Notes: generated by a model from the sequence alone, not told the origin. A stretch of 64,000 nt of DNA from Pacificispira sp002696645 (GCF_048892425.1 NZ_JBLZHU010000002.1:1-64000), one strand, 5' to 3'; positions 9,566 to 18,589 are shown, counted from the first letter of the stretch. Program-made: numbers and translations.

Positions 9566-10069
9566 TCAGGATGCGCGGCGCAGTCGGTCATTTCCAACCC
9601 GGACCTTGACCTGCTGACCCAAAATCGACATTAGCACGAAAACACGGTCCCGGTCCGATTTTGCCGCCACCATCGCCGCCACATCAGACAGGGGTCCATC
9701 GGTAATCTGAACCTGATCACCGGCATTGAATGCGACCTCTTTTGGCAAACGAATGATGCCGTCCGAATCTTCCCGCATCCGCAATTCATCTATCACCGAT
9801 TCTGGCACAGCAGCCGGGCGATCGCCAAACGAGACCACTGTGGCAACCCCGAACGTGCCATAGATTGAACGCCACCGACTGGCATCCAGATCCGCGCGCA
9901 CAAAGAAATAGCGCGGGAACATCGGGACCGTGACAACCAAACTGCGCCGCGCCTGGGTTTTCCGGCAGGCCAGTCGCGGCAGATAGGTTTCAAACCCCTG
10001 CGCCTGAAGATTTCCTTCGGCAATGCGTTCCTGTGATGACCTGGAATAGATTACGAACCATTGCTTCAT
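9566..10069 (-). CDS. specialised NusG paralogue (RfaH-like elongation factor)
   Basis: A 167-residue NusG-family protein. The NGN domain (about 1-105) begins WFVIYSRSSQERIAEGNLQAQGF and contains MFPRYFFVRAD. A C-terminal KOW-like domain (about 115-160) carries FNAGDQVQITDGPLSDVAAMV. It is not the housekeeping nusG, which sits with secE and rplK. Short NusG paralogues at the head of polysaccharide operons usually suppress termination inside those operons (RfaH, LoaP types). Its ATG overlaps the TAA of the upstream regulator by one base. Recruitment to the downstream wbp-like genes is inference; I did not find an ops-like element I trust. Confidence 0.85.
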   Translation of the reverse strand: MKQWFVIYSRSSQERIAEGNLQAQGFETYLPRLACRKTQARRSLVVTVPMFPRYFFVRADLDASRWRSIYGTFGVATVVSFGDRPAAVPESVIDELRMREDSDGIIRLPKEVAFNAGDQVQITDGPLSDVAAMVAAKSDRDRVFVLMSILGQQVKVRVGNDRLRRAS

Positions 10070-10725
10070 TACGGCGACTCCGGCCGTGCTGCGGGCTTGT
10101 CCGTCCGAATATGCAGCAGTCGGGGGGCCTTGACGCGCAGTGTGCCATAGCGGGCAATCATCGCGTCGAATGTCGCCTGGGACTTTTTAACATCCGTGAT
10201 CAAATAGGCTTCACCGGCAGGTAAATCCTCCATCCGGCGAACAACGGGCAGGCCTGCAAAGCTGTCCTTGCTGCTGTCTGGATCGACAATGCCGATAAGG
10301 GTCACATCAATCTGCAACTGACATAGTGCGGCGATTTCCGCCAGTTCACTGACGCCGATCAAGACGACAGCGCGTCGATCCTGTGCGACAAATTCTTCCA
10401 GTGCTTCGCTGATTTGTGTTTTCGCACGACGGAAAAACGTCAGGGAACTGCTGAGATATTCCGCTGTCAGGCGGGCCTTTTCGTGGAATCCCTGCGGCGT
10501 CACATAATACGCATAGCGATTGGGGGGAACCTGCTGAACCTTGATCCATCCCTTATGGGCGGCCCGCTTCAGATAAGAATTGGCAAGGCCCAGTGCGATA
10601 CCCAATTCACCTGCCAGCGAGCGCTGCGTGACCTGACCCTCACGCTCCACCGCCGTCAACAGACCCAGCGTGATCGCCATATCAGCGTCCACCGTGTCTA
10701 TATCTATTGGCTTCTTCTCGCTCAT
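10069..10725 (-). CDS. winged-helix regulator fused to Rossmann-like domain
   Basis: Residues about 10-85 form a MarR-like winged helix (VEREGQVTQRSLAGELGIALGLAN, then a basic wing KGWIKVQQVPPNRYAYYVTPQG). Residues about 110-205 look like a single Rossmann/CoA-binding-type domain (RAVVLIGVSELAEIAAL, VTLIGIVDPDSSKDSFAGLPVV), as found in sugar-modifying PglD-like proteins. The combination suggests a repressor that senses a nucleotide-sugar or other ligand. It is first in the glycan operon and coupled to the NusG-like gene. Two 15-bp palindromes lie 22-61 bases upstream of its start, which fits autoregulation. The ligand is unknown. Confidence 0.75.
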   Translation of the reverse strand: MSEKKPIDIDTVDADMAITLGLLTAVEREGQVTQRSLAGELGIALGLANSYLKRAAHKGWIKVQQVPPNRYAYYVTPQGFHEKARLTAEYLSSSLTFFRRAKTQISEALEEFVAQDRRAVVLIGVSELAEIAALCQLQIDVTLIGIVDPDSSKDSFAGLPVVRRMEDLPAGEAYLITDVKKSQATFDAMIARYGTLRVKAPRLLHIRTDKPAARPESP

Positions 10726-10747
10726 TTCAGGGTCCGCATCAAACCAT

Positions 10748-10786
10748 GTTCATGACTTGAACACGTACTCTGTTCATCGCATGAAC
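10748..10786. promoter_or_regulatory. twin palindromic operator of the glycan operon
   Basis: Two 15-bp palindromes share the GTTCA/TGAAC arms: GTTCATGACTTGAAC at 10748-10762 and GTTCATCGCATGAAC at 10772-10786. Their centres are 24 bases apart. On the minus strand a TTGACG (-35-like) at 10786-10791 abuts the second palindrome, and the expected -10 falls between the two. A protein bound here would block the promoter of the regulator/NusG/wbp-like operon. Confidence 0.6.
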
Positions 10787-10938
10787 GTCAAGATAATTTT
10801 CGGCTAAACACCCTTCTCTAAGGAAAACAGGACCTTCCGGGGGTCTGACGAAAAGGACCGCTCGATCATCATCTCTATGTTTTACGAATCACTGGAACCG
10901 GCCTTTCGGGCAATACAAACCACAGGTTTCGACAGTGC

Positions 10939-10968
10939 TTGAGCCAAACCCGCTATCCATTGTATTAC
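10939..10968 (+). promoter_or_regulatory. candidate sigma-70 promoter of fabA operon
   Basis: TTGAGC (10939-10944) and TATTAC (10963-10968) are separated by 18 bases, about 100 bases upstream of the fabA start. The 343-base gap before fabA otherwise holds the twin palindromes of the divergent operon and the leader described in the next entry. Confidence 0.4.
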
Positions 10969-10983
10969 AGGGGCAACTTAGGT

Positions 10984-11058
10984 ATGAAGGAAACCAAGAT
11001 GGGCAAAAGCCCCAACGCTTCGGGGCCTGCGCCCCGGTTTCTGATGTGGTTTTCATGA
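10984..11058 (+). other. fabA leader with 24-codon open frame and two hairpins
   Basis: The leader holds an ATG-initiated frame of 24 codons (MKETKMGKSPNASGPAPRFL and four more residues) that ends in a TGA overlapping the ribosome-site region of fabA. Two GC-rich hairpins lie inside it: GGGC-AAAA-GCCC, then GGGGC-CTGC-GCCCC. It could be a regulatory leader or chance; I see no recognised riboswitch. The ATG has no good ribosome site. Confidence 0.3.
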
Positions 11059-11068
11059 GGATGAGCTC

Positions 11069-11605
11069 TTGACGGGTAACGAAGCAGTCGCAACCGCGCG
11101 CCAGAACAGCTTCTCGTATGAGGAATTGATTGAATGCGCAAAGGGCAAACTCTTTGGGCCGGGAAATGCGCAATTGCCATTGCCCCCGATGTTGATGATG
11201 GACCGCATTGTCCGCATCACAGAAGACGGCGGCGATCTGGGCAAAGGTCATATTCTGGCCGAATTTGATATTACGCCGGATCGCTGGTTCTTCGACTGCC
11301 ATTTTCAGGGCGACCCTGTTATGCCCGGTTGCCTGGGGCTGGACGCGATGTGGCAGCTTGTCGGCTTCTTCCTGGGCTGGATGGGCGCCCCTGGTAAAGG
11401 GCGCGCATTGGGCGTGGGCGAAGTGAAGCTGTTTGAACAAGTGCTGCCCACTGCAAAAAAGGTCACCTACGAGATCAATCTGAAGCGTGTCATCATGCGC
11501 AAACTGGTTATGGGCATCGCCGACGGCCTTATGAAGGTTGATGGAAACCCGGCCGCAGAAGTCCGCGATATGAAGGTTGGTCTGTTCAAAACCGATGGGT
11601 CTTAA
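11069..11605 (+). CDS. fabA: 3-hydroxyacyl-ACP dehydratase/isomerase
   Basis: Dehydrates 3-hydroxydecanoyl-ACP and isomerises trans-2 to cis-3-decenoyl-ACP, the branch point for unsaturated fatty acids. The 178-residue hotdog protein has the family hallmark FGPGNAQLPLPPML, catalytic His78 in FFDCHFQGDPVMPG and Asp92 in GCLGLDAMWQL. The start is a TTG at 11069, seven bases after GAGGA; no in-frame ATG gives the conserved N-terminus, and the TTG forms a TTGA overlap with a tiny upstream frame. It leads the fabA-fabB-fabI operon. In many alphaproteobacteria irr lies directly upstream of fabA; here irr is about 29 kb away. Confidence 0.96.
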   Translation: MTGNEAVATARQNSFSYEELIECAKGKLFGPGNAQLPLPPMLMMDRIVRITEDGGDLGKGHILAEFDITPDRWFFDCHFQGDPVMPGCLGLDAMWQLVGFFLGWMGAPGKGRALGVGEVKLFEQVLPTAKKVTYEINLKRVIMRKLVMGIADGLMKVDGNPAAEVRDMKVGLFKTDGS

Positions 11606-11711
11606 ACGTTTCGCTGGTCTTAATTTCTGGCAGGGTCGACCCCATATGCGACTCGAGCAGGTCAATAGAAAGTCCTGATTGTTTCACTTAACGAATGGAG
11701 CTGCGACGCAA

Positions 11712-12935
11712 ATGAATACGCGGCGGGTAGTAATCACCGGCATGGGCATTGTGTCCTGTATCGGAAATTCTCAAAACGAAGTCCTGGATTCCCTGCGCAA
11801 CGGACGCAGCGGCATCAGCCATAGCGACGACTATGCGGAACGCGGCTTTCGCAGTCATGTCCATGGCAAACCAAACATTGATGTCAGCGACCATATCGAC
11901 AAGAAGCTGCTGCGATTCATGGGGGATGGCGCGGCCTATAACTATATCGCCATGCAACAGGCAATCGACGATTCAGGCCTGACGGACGAGGAAGTCTCTA
12001 ACGAGCGCACCGGTCTGATCATGGGCTCTGGCGGGCCGTCGACCAAGAATATGCTGTGGGCCTGGGACACCGCGCGCGAAAAATCCGCCAAACGAGTTGG
12101 CCCCTTCATGGTGCCGCGCATTATGTCGTCGACCAATTCTGCAACTCTGGCCACGCCGTTCAAGATTAAAGGCCATAACTATTCCATCAGTTCTGCCTGT
12201 TCGACCAGCGCCCATTGCATCGGCAACGGCGCGGAAATGATTCAATGGGGCAAGCAGGATATCGTCTTCGCCGGCGGCGGCGAGGAGTTGGATTGGACCA
12301 TGACGGTGGTCTTCGATGCCATGCCAGCGCTCAGCAGCGGCTATAACGACGATCCGACCAAGGCCAGCCGCGCCTATGATAAGAGTCGCGACGGTTTCGT
12401 GATTTCCGGCGGCGGCGGCGTTGTTGTTCTGGAAGAACTGGAACATGCCCGGGCGCGGGGTGCGAAAATCTATGGCGAAGTGGTCGGATATGGGGCCAAT
12501 TCCGACGGGTACGATATGGTTCAGCCGTCGGGCGAAGGCGCCGTTCGCTGCATGAAATTAGCGCTGCAGGGATTGAACGAACCTGTTGGCTATATCAACA
12601 CCCATGGGACCTCCACCCCGATTGGCGACACTCGCGAATTGCAGGCGATCAAGGAAGTGTTTGGCGACAAGGTGCCGATCATCTCGTCCACCAAATCAAT
12701 GACCGGTCATTCCCTGGGCGCGACCGGCGTGCAAGAGGCGATCTATTCCCTGCTGATGATGAAGCATCGCTTTATTGCTCCCTCCATCAACATTGATGAA
12801 TTGGATGAGGAGGCCGAAGGCCTGCCCATCGCGCGGGAGCGGATGGACGATGTTGATCTGAATCTCGTCATCTCAAACAGCTTTGGTTTCGGCGGCACCA
12901 ATGCCACGCTCGCCCTCCGAAAAGTAACGGATTGA
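11712..12935 (+). CDS. fabB: beta-ketoacyl-ACP synthase I
   Basis: Elongates acyl-ACP by Claisen condensation with malonyl-ACP and is required to extend the cis-unsaturated intermediate made by FabA. The 407-residue thiolase-fold protein has catalytic Cys163 (SSACSTSAH), His298 (NTHGTSTPIGD), Lys328 and His333 (GHSLGATG), and the C-terminal glycine-rich FGFGGTN. I chose the ATG at 11712 because the conserved RRVVITGMG begins right after it; a TTG at 11679 would add 11 unconserved residues. It follows fabA by about 106 bases, and its stop is nine bases before the fabI start. Confidence 0.96.
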   Translation: MNTRRVVITGMGIVSCIGNSQNEVLDSLRNGRSGISHSDDYAERGFRSHVHGKPNIDVSDHIDKKLLRFMGDGAAYNYIAMQQAIDDSGLTDEEVSNERTGLIMGSGGPSTKNMLWAWDTAREKSAKRVGPFMVPRIMSSTNSATLATPFKIKGHNYSISSACSTSAHCIGNGAEMIQWGKQDIVFAGGGEELDWTMTVVFDAMPALSSGYNDDPTKASRAYDKSRDGFVISGGGGVVVLEELEHARARGAKIYGEVVGYGANSDGYDMVQPSGEGAVRCMKLALQGLNEPVGYINTHGTSTPIGDTRELQAIKEVFGDKVPIISSTKSMTGHSLGATGVQEAIYSLLMMKHRFIAPSINIDELDEEAEGLPIARERMDDVDLNLVISNSFGFGGTNATLALRKVTD

Positions 12936-12943
12936 ATCGGTCG

Positions 12944-13747
12944 ATGAGCGCGAAGAAACTAATGGCCGGCAAACGCGGCCTGATCATGGGGGTTGCGAAC
13001 CAGCATTCTATTGCCTGGGGAATCGCCAAGGCTGCCCACGATCACGGTGCTGAACTGGCCTTCACCTTTCAGGGGGAAGCCTTTGAAAAGCGCGTCCGCC
13101 CGATTGCGGAAAGTGTGAATGCGGCGGCCTGCCTGCCGTGCAATGTCGCCACCGATGAAAGCATCAAGGAAACATTTGAGGCCCTGGGTAAAGTCTGGGA
13201 CAGCTTTGATTTCGTCGTCCACGCCATCGCCTATTCCGATAAGGAAGAGCTGAAAGGGCGGTATGTCGACACGACGCGTAACAATTTCCGCCATACGCTG
13301 GATATTTCCTGCTTTTCCTTCACATCGGTCGCGAAATATGCCGAGCCGATGCTGCGTCCTGGGGGCAGCCTGTTGACCCTGACATATGAGGGCGCACAAC
13401 GTGTCATGCCCTCCTATAACGTGATGGGCGTTGCCAAGGCCGCCTTGGAAGCATCGGTGAAATATCTTGCTGTGGATCTGGGCCGCAATGGTGTTCGGGT
13501 GAATGCCTTATCAGCCGGTCCGATGCGCACCCTGGCGGGATCTGCGATCGCAGGGGCCCGGTTCACCTATAACTGGCAGGGAAAATCCTCCCCCCTGCGT
13601 CGGAACATCGAATTGGAAGAAGTCGGAAATTCCGGGCTTTATCTGATTTCAGATCTATCTGGCGGTGTGACTGGCGAAGTGCATTATGTCGACAGTGGAT
13701 ATCATCTGGTCGGCATGGCAATCCCGGCGGAAACAGACCTGGAATAA
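12944..13747 (+). CDS. fabI: enoyl-ACP reductase (NADH)
   Basis: Reduces trans-2-enoyl-ACP in the last step of each fatty acid elongation cycle; this class is the target of triclosan and isoniazid-type inhibitors. The short-chain dehydrogenase fold has the FabI-type nucleotide motif GVANQHSIAWGIA and the Y-x6-K catalytic pair in SYNVMGVAKAALE, rather than the Y-x3-K of FabG. ATG at 12944 is preferred over a TTG at 12932 that overlaps the fabB stop. It is the third gene of the fab operon and converges on the periplasmic-protein gene eight bases later, with no clear terminator between. Confidence 0.95.
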   Translation: MSAKKLMAGKRGLIMGVANQHSIAWGIAKAAHDHGAELAFTFQGEAFEKRVRPIAESVNAAACLPCNVATDESIKETFEALGKVWDSFDFVVHAIAYSDKEELKGRYVDTTRNNFRHTLDISCFSFTSVAKYAEPMLRPGGSLLTLTYEGAQRVMPSYNVMGVAKAALEASVKYLAVDLGRNGVRVNALSAGPMRTLAGSAIAGARFTYNWQGKSSPLRRNIELEEVGNSGLYLISDLSGGVTGEVHYVDSGYHLVGMAIPAETDLE

Positions 13748-13755
13748 ACCCCCTT

Positions 13756-14610
13756 CTAGTGCGCGCCCACAAGGTCAGCGGCATGCTGTGCTGCGTCGGT
13801 CACTGATGACTGCCTGATCGGGGCGATTACCGGTCGTGCTGAGCTCTTATAAGCCTGATCCAGAATCTCCATCGCCTTCAGGAAGGCGGAATGTATTTCC
13901 GTCTTCTGCTGCGACAACAGGGGCAATGCGACGGATGCCCGGTATTGGGCGGCCTTGTAAAAGCCATATCCATTCAACCAGGTACGATCCGTGCCATCCG
14001 CCTCAAAAGCCGAATTGTATTGGGTTGCAGCCCGCACAAGCAAATCCGCCAAAACCTCCGCCTGGCTGTCTTCCGGGCTGCGGTCGCTCTTTGGGGTGAC
14101 CTGTTCTGCAGCGGTCAAAGAATCGAAGATGGTATCAATCGCTGCCTGCATGTCGCCCTGTGATTTTTCCAGAAAAGCCGCATCGGACGCCTCACTCAAC
14201 GCCTCCCCGAATGGGCGCGCACCCTGCTGGTTCAGAAAGGATTCCAGGTTCACATAGACATCGACCATCGGGGCTTCAAACATCTCCCCCGCAGTACCCG
14301 GATCATTGCTTTGATAAGCGATTTGGCCAGCCCAGAAATAGGCTCGGATGGTGTCCAATGCCAAAAGATACGCAACCGGGTCCTGTGCGATGTGATCTGG
14401 ATCAACGGCGTCATCAACAACCTGACCCGTCGTCTGACCTGCCGTCTGCTCCATCGCCACTCTGTCTTCTTGCCCCTGCACTTTCTGGGCTGAGAATTGT
14501 GTTGGTATAGCAGTATCAGACGCGGCCCCGGCATAACCTGATACGCCCAGGAGCACCCCGAAAACAGCGCAGGAAAGCCAATAGGCTGTGGATGTCCCAG
14601 ATGAATGCAT
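13756..14610 (-). CDS. secreted/periplasmic protein of unknown function
   Basis: A 284-residue protein with a clear Sec signal peptide (hydrophobic core YWLSCAVFGVLLGVSGYAGA, residues about 10-29). The mature part is acidic, Gln/Ala-rich and probably all-helical, with no cysteine cluster or lipobox. The start at 14610 is set by AAGAAGG seven bases upstream; the frame continues 44 codons further without support. It is divergent from cobN across 226 bases, so shared regulation is possible, but nothing in the sequence shows a link to cobalt or cobalamin. I do not recognise the family. Confidence 0.7.
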   Translation of the reverse strand: MHSSGTSTAYWLSCAVFGVLLGVSGYAGAASDTAIPTQFSAQKVQGQEDRVAMEQTAGQTTGQVVDDAVDPDHIAQDPVAYLLALDTIRAYFWAGQIAYQSNDPGTAGEMFEAPMVDVYVNLESFLNQQGARPFGEALSEASDAAFLEKSQGDMQAAIDTIFDSLTAAEQVTPKSDRSPEDSQAEVLADLLVRAATQYNSAFEADGTDRTWLNGYGFYKAAQYRASVALPLLSQQKTEIHSAFLKAMEILDQAYKSSARPVIAPIRQSSVTDAAQHAADLVGAH

Positions 14611-14836
14611 AATCCGACCTTCTTTCAAATGCTTGCAGAACTGCTGCACTGGATATTTGGATGGTCGCATTGGTTTCAAGCTGTTTTCCTTTCGGCCTTC
14701 TGTCTCAAGGATCCATAGGGAATGGCGTAGAATCTGGTGCACCTGCCGTCATCATGCTTGACGTCGCCCCGGAAGCTTGGTCCACAGGGGGTGGCAATGA
14801 TCGACAACACAAACGGCGATTTAGGGTACACACTGT

Positions 14837-17800
14837 ATGCATTTACTGGCCGCCACACCGGGGGGAATTGATGACGGGTCCGAAGCTGTCGATCTGAATC
14901 AGGACCCGGCGGATATTGTCATTCTCAGCGCCGCTGACACAGAAATCGCCTGTTTCGCTGCCGCTCAGGCCCGCCGCCAGGAGAAAGACCCATCTGCGCC
15001 CAGCCTGCGCTGTGCCAACCTGCTGCATCTGGGGCATAACTATTCCGTCGATCTGTATCTGGAACAAGTGATCGGCAGCGCCAAGCTGGTGATCGGTCGA
15101 TTGCTGGGTGGGCGGGGCTACTGGTCCTATGGCGTTGATGAAGTCACCGCCCTGTGCCGGGACAAGGGCATCGCGCTTGCCTGGCTTCCTGGTGATGATC
15201 AGCCCGATACAGAATTGCATGGCCTGTCCACCCTGCCCGCGGAAACACTGCATCGGCTTTGGCAGTACTGTGTGCATGGGGGCATCGACAATGCGGAACA
15301 TGCGCTGGCCTATGCCGCGACCCTGATGGATCATGCGGCAGAATGGCAGGAACCCGCCCCCCTGTTGCGCGCAGGCCTGTACTGGCCGGGCAAAACCCTG
15401 CCGGATATCACAGACCTTCCCCATGACGCCGCCCAGCCCACAGCCGCCATCGTGTTTTATCGTGCACTGTATCAGGCCGCCAATTTGCGTGTCATTGACG
15501 CCCTGATCACGGCCTTACAAGATGCCGGGATAAACCCGCTGCCAATTTATGCCGCCAGCCTGAAAGACCCGGTGTCCGCGGATACAGTATCCAATTTAAT
15601 GGCCCGGGGGAATGTTGAGATCGTTCTGAACGGAACCGGGTTCGCGCTATCTGTTCCGGGTGCGGTCCGCAGCGAAACCCCCTTCGACGGACAGGATTGC
15701 CCGGTCCTGCAAGTGGTCTTTTCCGGCGGCAACGAAGCCGCCTGGCGGGACGGAACACGCGGCCTGGCCGCCCGGGATATCGCGATGAATGTCGCTCTAC
15801 CGGAAGTGGATGGTCGCCTGTTGAGTCGCGCTGTCAGCTTCAAGGGCAGCGCCAAACGGGATCCGCTGACCCAGGCCGATATAGTCACCTATGATCCTGT
15901 TCCGGATCGCTGTCAGTTCGTCGCAGACCTGGCAGGCCAATGGCTGCGCCTGCGGCGAACCCCGGCATCGGATCGACGGGTCGCGATCATCTTTGCCAAT
16001 TATCCCAATAAGGATGCCAGATTGGGCAATGGCGTCGGACTGGATACGCCGGCTGGCACAATGGCCCTGCTGGATGGCCTGCGCCAGGCGGGATATCATG
16101 TTGAGGGGGGCTTCAAGACCAGTGATGCCCTGATCAATCATTTGAAAGCCGGGCCCACTAATGCCGCCATCAAGGGGCGGGAAATCCGCGAACGCCTGGC
16201 CCTGCCGGACTATCATTACTTTTTCAGCAGCCTGCCCGACGCCGTGCAACAAGCAGTGACCGACCGTTGGGGAGCGCCAGAAGCCGACCCGTTCTTCCAC
16301 GCCGGGGAAACGGATTGCGGGTTCTTTGCGCTGCCGGTCTTTCGATTGGGCCATATCGCCATCGGGCTACAGCCCGCGCGGGGATACAATATCGATCCCA
16401 AATCCAGCTATCACAGCCCGGATTTGGTGCCACCCCATGGTTATCTGGCCTTCTATGCCTGGATACGCGAAGCGTTCGGCGCCCATGCCGCGCTGCATAT
16501 GGGCAAACACGGAAATCTGGAATGGCTGCCAGGCAAGGCAGTGGCACTGTCGGAAAACTGTTTCCCAGAGGCGATTCTGGGGCCGATGCCCCACCTGTAT
16601 CCCTTTATCGTCAACGATCCGGGGGAGGGGACCCAGGCCAAGCGCCGTGCGCAGGCCGTCATCATCGATCACCTGACACCACCGCTGACCCGGGCGGAAA
16701 GCTATGGGCCACTGAAAGATCTGGAACTGCTGGTCGATGAGTATTTTGAGGCCGCAGGCGTCGACCCCAGGCGCATCAAAGTGCTAAAGCGCGATATCCT
16801 GGACCTGACCCATCGCATCGGCCTGTCGCAGGATTGCGGTATTCAGCCCGATGAGGATGAGGAACAGGCGCTGGCCAAGCTGGACAATTACCTGTGCGAA
16901 TTGAAGGAAATGCAAATTCGCGATGGGCTGCATATCTTTGGTCGCGCGCCCCAAGGCGACCAGATGACAGACCTGCTGGTTGCCCTGGCCCGTGTGCCGC
17001 GCGGCACGGCGAAAGGGGGCGATGCCTCCCTGATCCGCGCGCTGGCAAAAGATTTTGGCTTCGATGGCAATTTTGACCCGCTGGATTGCCCGATGGGCGA
17101 TGCCTGGACCGATTCCAAACCAAACGCCTTGCAGGACCTGGATATCGCCCCCTGGCGCAGCAATGGGGACACGGTTGAACGTCTGGAAGCCTTAGGCCGC
17201 CAGATGGTATTGGGACAGGCCGCCGCGCCGGGCCGCAACAGCGCTGCGGTGCTGGACTGGATCACCGGTTCTCTAAAGGGGATGGTGGAAAACTGTGGCC
17301 CCGCCGAAATCAACGGCGTGCTGACCGCGCTAGACGGGCGTTTCCTGGACCCCGGCCCATCAGGTGCGCCAACGCGGGGACGGCCGGATGTGCTGCCCAC
17401 AGGTCGGAATTTTTATTCGGTTGATACCCGCACCGTACCCACCCCGGCGGCCTGGACGCTGGGCTGGAAATCGGCGCAATTGCTGGTGGAAACCTATGCC
17501 CAGGAACATGGCGATTATCCGACCCGGCTGGCGCTGAGTTGCTGGGGCACAGCCAATATGCGAACCGGGGGTGATGATATTGCCCAGGCCCTGGCGCTGA
17601 TGGGCGTGCGGCCGCAATGGGACAGTGCGTCGCGCCGTGTCACCGGATTTGAAATCCTGCCCGCAGACATGCTGGACCGACCCCGCGTTGATGTAACCTT
17701 GCGCATTTCAGGATTCTTCCGCGATGCCTTCCCCAATCTGATCGATCTGGTGGATTCCGCCGCCCGCGCGGTTGCAGCCCTGGACGAACCCGCAGAAATA

Positions 17801-18589
17801 AACCCACTGGCCGCCAATGTACAGGCAGAGGCAGAGGCCTTGAGTGCAGACGGGATGGACAGCCAGACCGCCCAGAACCGCGCGGGCGCGCGCATCTTTG
17901 GCTCCAAGCCTGGGGCCTATGGCGCGGGGCTGCAGGCCCTGATTGACGAGAAGGGCTGGACCACCGACGCTGATCTGGCGGAGGCCTATCTGGCCTGGGG
18001 CGGTTATGCCTATGGCGCGGGACAGGAGGGGACAGCCGACCGTGCGGGGCTGGAGCGCCGATTGAGCAAGGTTCAGGCGATCCTGCACAACCAGGACAAC
18101 CGCGAGCATGACCTGCTGGATTCTGACGATTACTATCAGTTCGAAGGTGGCATGGCGGTCACCACCCGCGCCCTGACGGGCCAGACCGTGCCGGTCTATC
18201 ACAATGATCACAGCCGCCCGGAATCCCCAAAAGTGCGAAAACTGGAAGACGAGATTGGCCGCGTTGTGCGCGCCCGCGTCGTCAATCCAAAGTGGATCGC
18301 AGGCGTCATGCGCCACGGCTATAAGGGCGCATTTGAGATGAGCGCGACCGTCGATTACCTGTTCGCCTTCGCCGCCACCGCACGCGCCGTGTCCGATCAT
18401 CATTTTGATGCGGTGTTTGAGGCATATCTGATGGACCCCGCCGTGCGAGAATTCTTACAGGACAGCAATCCAGACGCCCTGCACGACATCGCAGCCCGCC
18501 TGACAGAGGCGCAGGAACGCGGCCTATGGTCTTCGCGCCGCAACGATACCCGCCCCGTTCTGGCGGAAATTGTGCGGGGCATATCTTAA
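14837..18589 (+). CDS. cobN: cobaltochelatase subunit CobN
   Basis: Large subunit of the ATP-dependent aerobic cobaltochelatase that inserts Co2+ into hydrogenobyrinate a,c-diamide with CobS and CobT. The 1250 residues match the usual length. The start MHLLAATPGGIDDGSEAVDL is the normal family N-terminus. Conserved blocks include GIGLQPARGYNIDPKSSYH, LHMGKHGNLEWLPGKAVALS and GYKGAFEMSATVDYLFAF near the end, typical of the CobN/BchH superfamily. No cobS, cobT, cobW or cobG lies in the window, so the chelatase genes are dispersed. I looked for a cobalamin riboswitch in the 226-base upstream region and saw none. The ribosome site (AGGG) is weak. Confidence 0.96.
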   Translation: MHLLAATPGGIDDGSEAVDLNQDPADIVILSAADTEIACFAAAQARRQEKDPSAPSLRCANLLHLGHNYSVDLYLEQVIGSAKLVIGRLLGGRGYWSYGVDEVTALCRDKGIALAWLPGDDQPDTELHGLSTLPAETLHRLWQYCVHGGIDNAEHALAYAATLMDHAAEWQEPAPLLRAGLYWPGKTLPDITDLPHDAAQPTAAIVFYRALYQAANLRVIDALITALQDAGINPLPIYAASLKDPVSADTVSNLMARGNVEIVLNGTGFALSVPGAVRSETPFDGQDCPVLQVVFSGGNEAAWRDGTRGLAARDIAMNVALPEVDGRLLSRAVSFKGSAKRDPLTQADIVTYDPVPDRCQFVADLAGQWLRLRRTPASDRRVAIIFANYPNKDARLGNGVGLDTPAGTMALLDGLRQAGYHVEGGFKTSDALINHLKAGPTNAAIKGREIRERLALPDYHYFFSSLPDAVQQAVTDRWGAPEADPFFHAGETDCGFFALPVFRLGHIAIGLQPARGYNIDPKSSYHSPDLVPPHGYLAFYAWIREAFGAHAALHMGKHGNLEWLPGKAVALSENCFPEAILGPMPHLYPFIVNDPGEGTQAKRRAQAVIIDHLTPPLTRAESYGPLKDLELLVDEYFEAAGVDPRRIKVLKRDILDLTHRIGLSQDCGIQPDEDEEQALAKLDNYLCELKEMQIRDGLHIFGRAPQGDQMTDLLVALARVPRGTAKGGDASLIRALAKDFGFDGNFDPLDCPMGDAWTDSKPNALQDLDIAPWRSNGDTVERLEALGRQMVLGQAAAPGRNSAAVLDWITGSLKGMVENCGPAEINGVLTALDGRFLDPGPSGAPTRGRPDVLPTGRNFYSVDTRTVPTPAAWTLGWKSAQLLVETYAQEHGDYPTRLALSCWGTANMRTGGDDIAQALALMGVRPQWDSASRRVTGFEILPADMLDRPRVDVTLRISGFFRDAFPNLIDLVDSAARAVAALDEPAEINPLAANVQAEAEALSADGMDSQTAQNRAGARIFGSKPGAYGAGLQALIDEKGWTTDADLAEAYLAWGGYAYGAGQEGTADRAGLERRLSKVQAILHNQDNREHDLLDSDDYYQFEGGMAVTTRALTGQTVPVYHNDHSRPESPKVRKLEDEIGRVVRARVVNPKWIAGVMRHGYKGAFEMSATVDYLFAFAATARAVSDHHFDAVFEAYLMDPAVREFLQDSNPDALHDIAARLTEAQERGLWSSRRNDTRPVLAEIVRGIS

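Noticed and set aside
10889..11665. A 258-codon minus-strand frame over fabA
   Set aside because: Fully antisense to fabA with no start signal or motif.
14611..14836. Cobalamin riboswitch upstream of cobN
   Set aside because: No B12-box-like sequence or long multi-stem leader could be found in the 226 bases.
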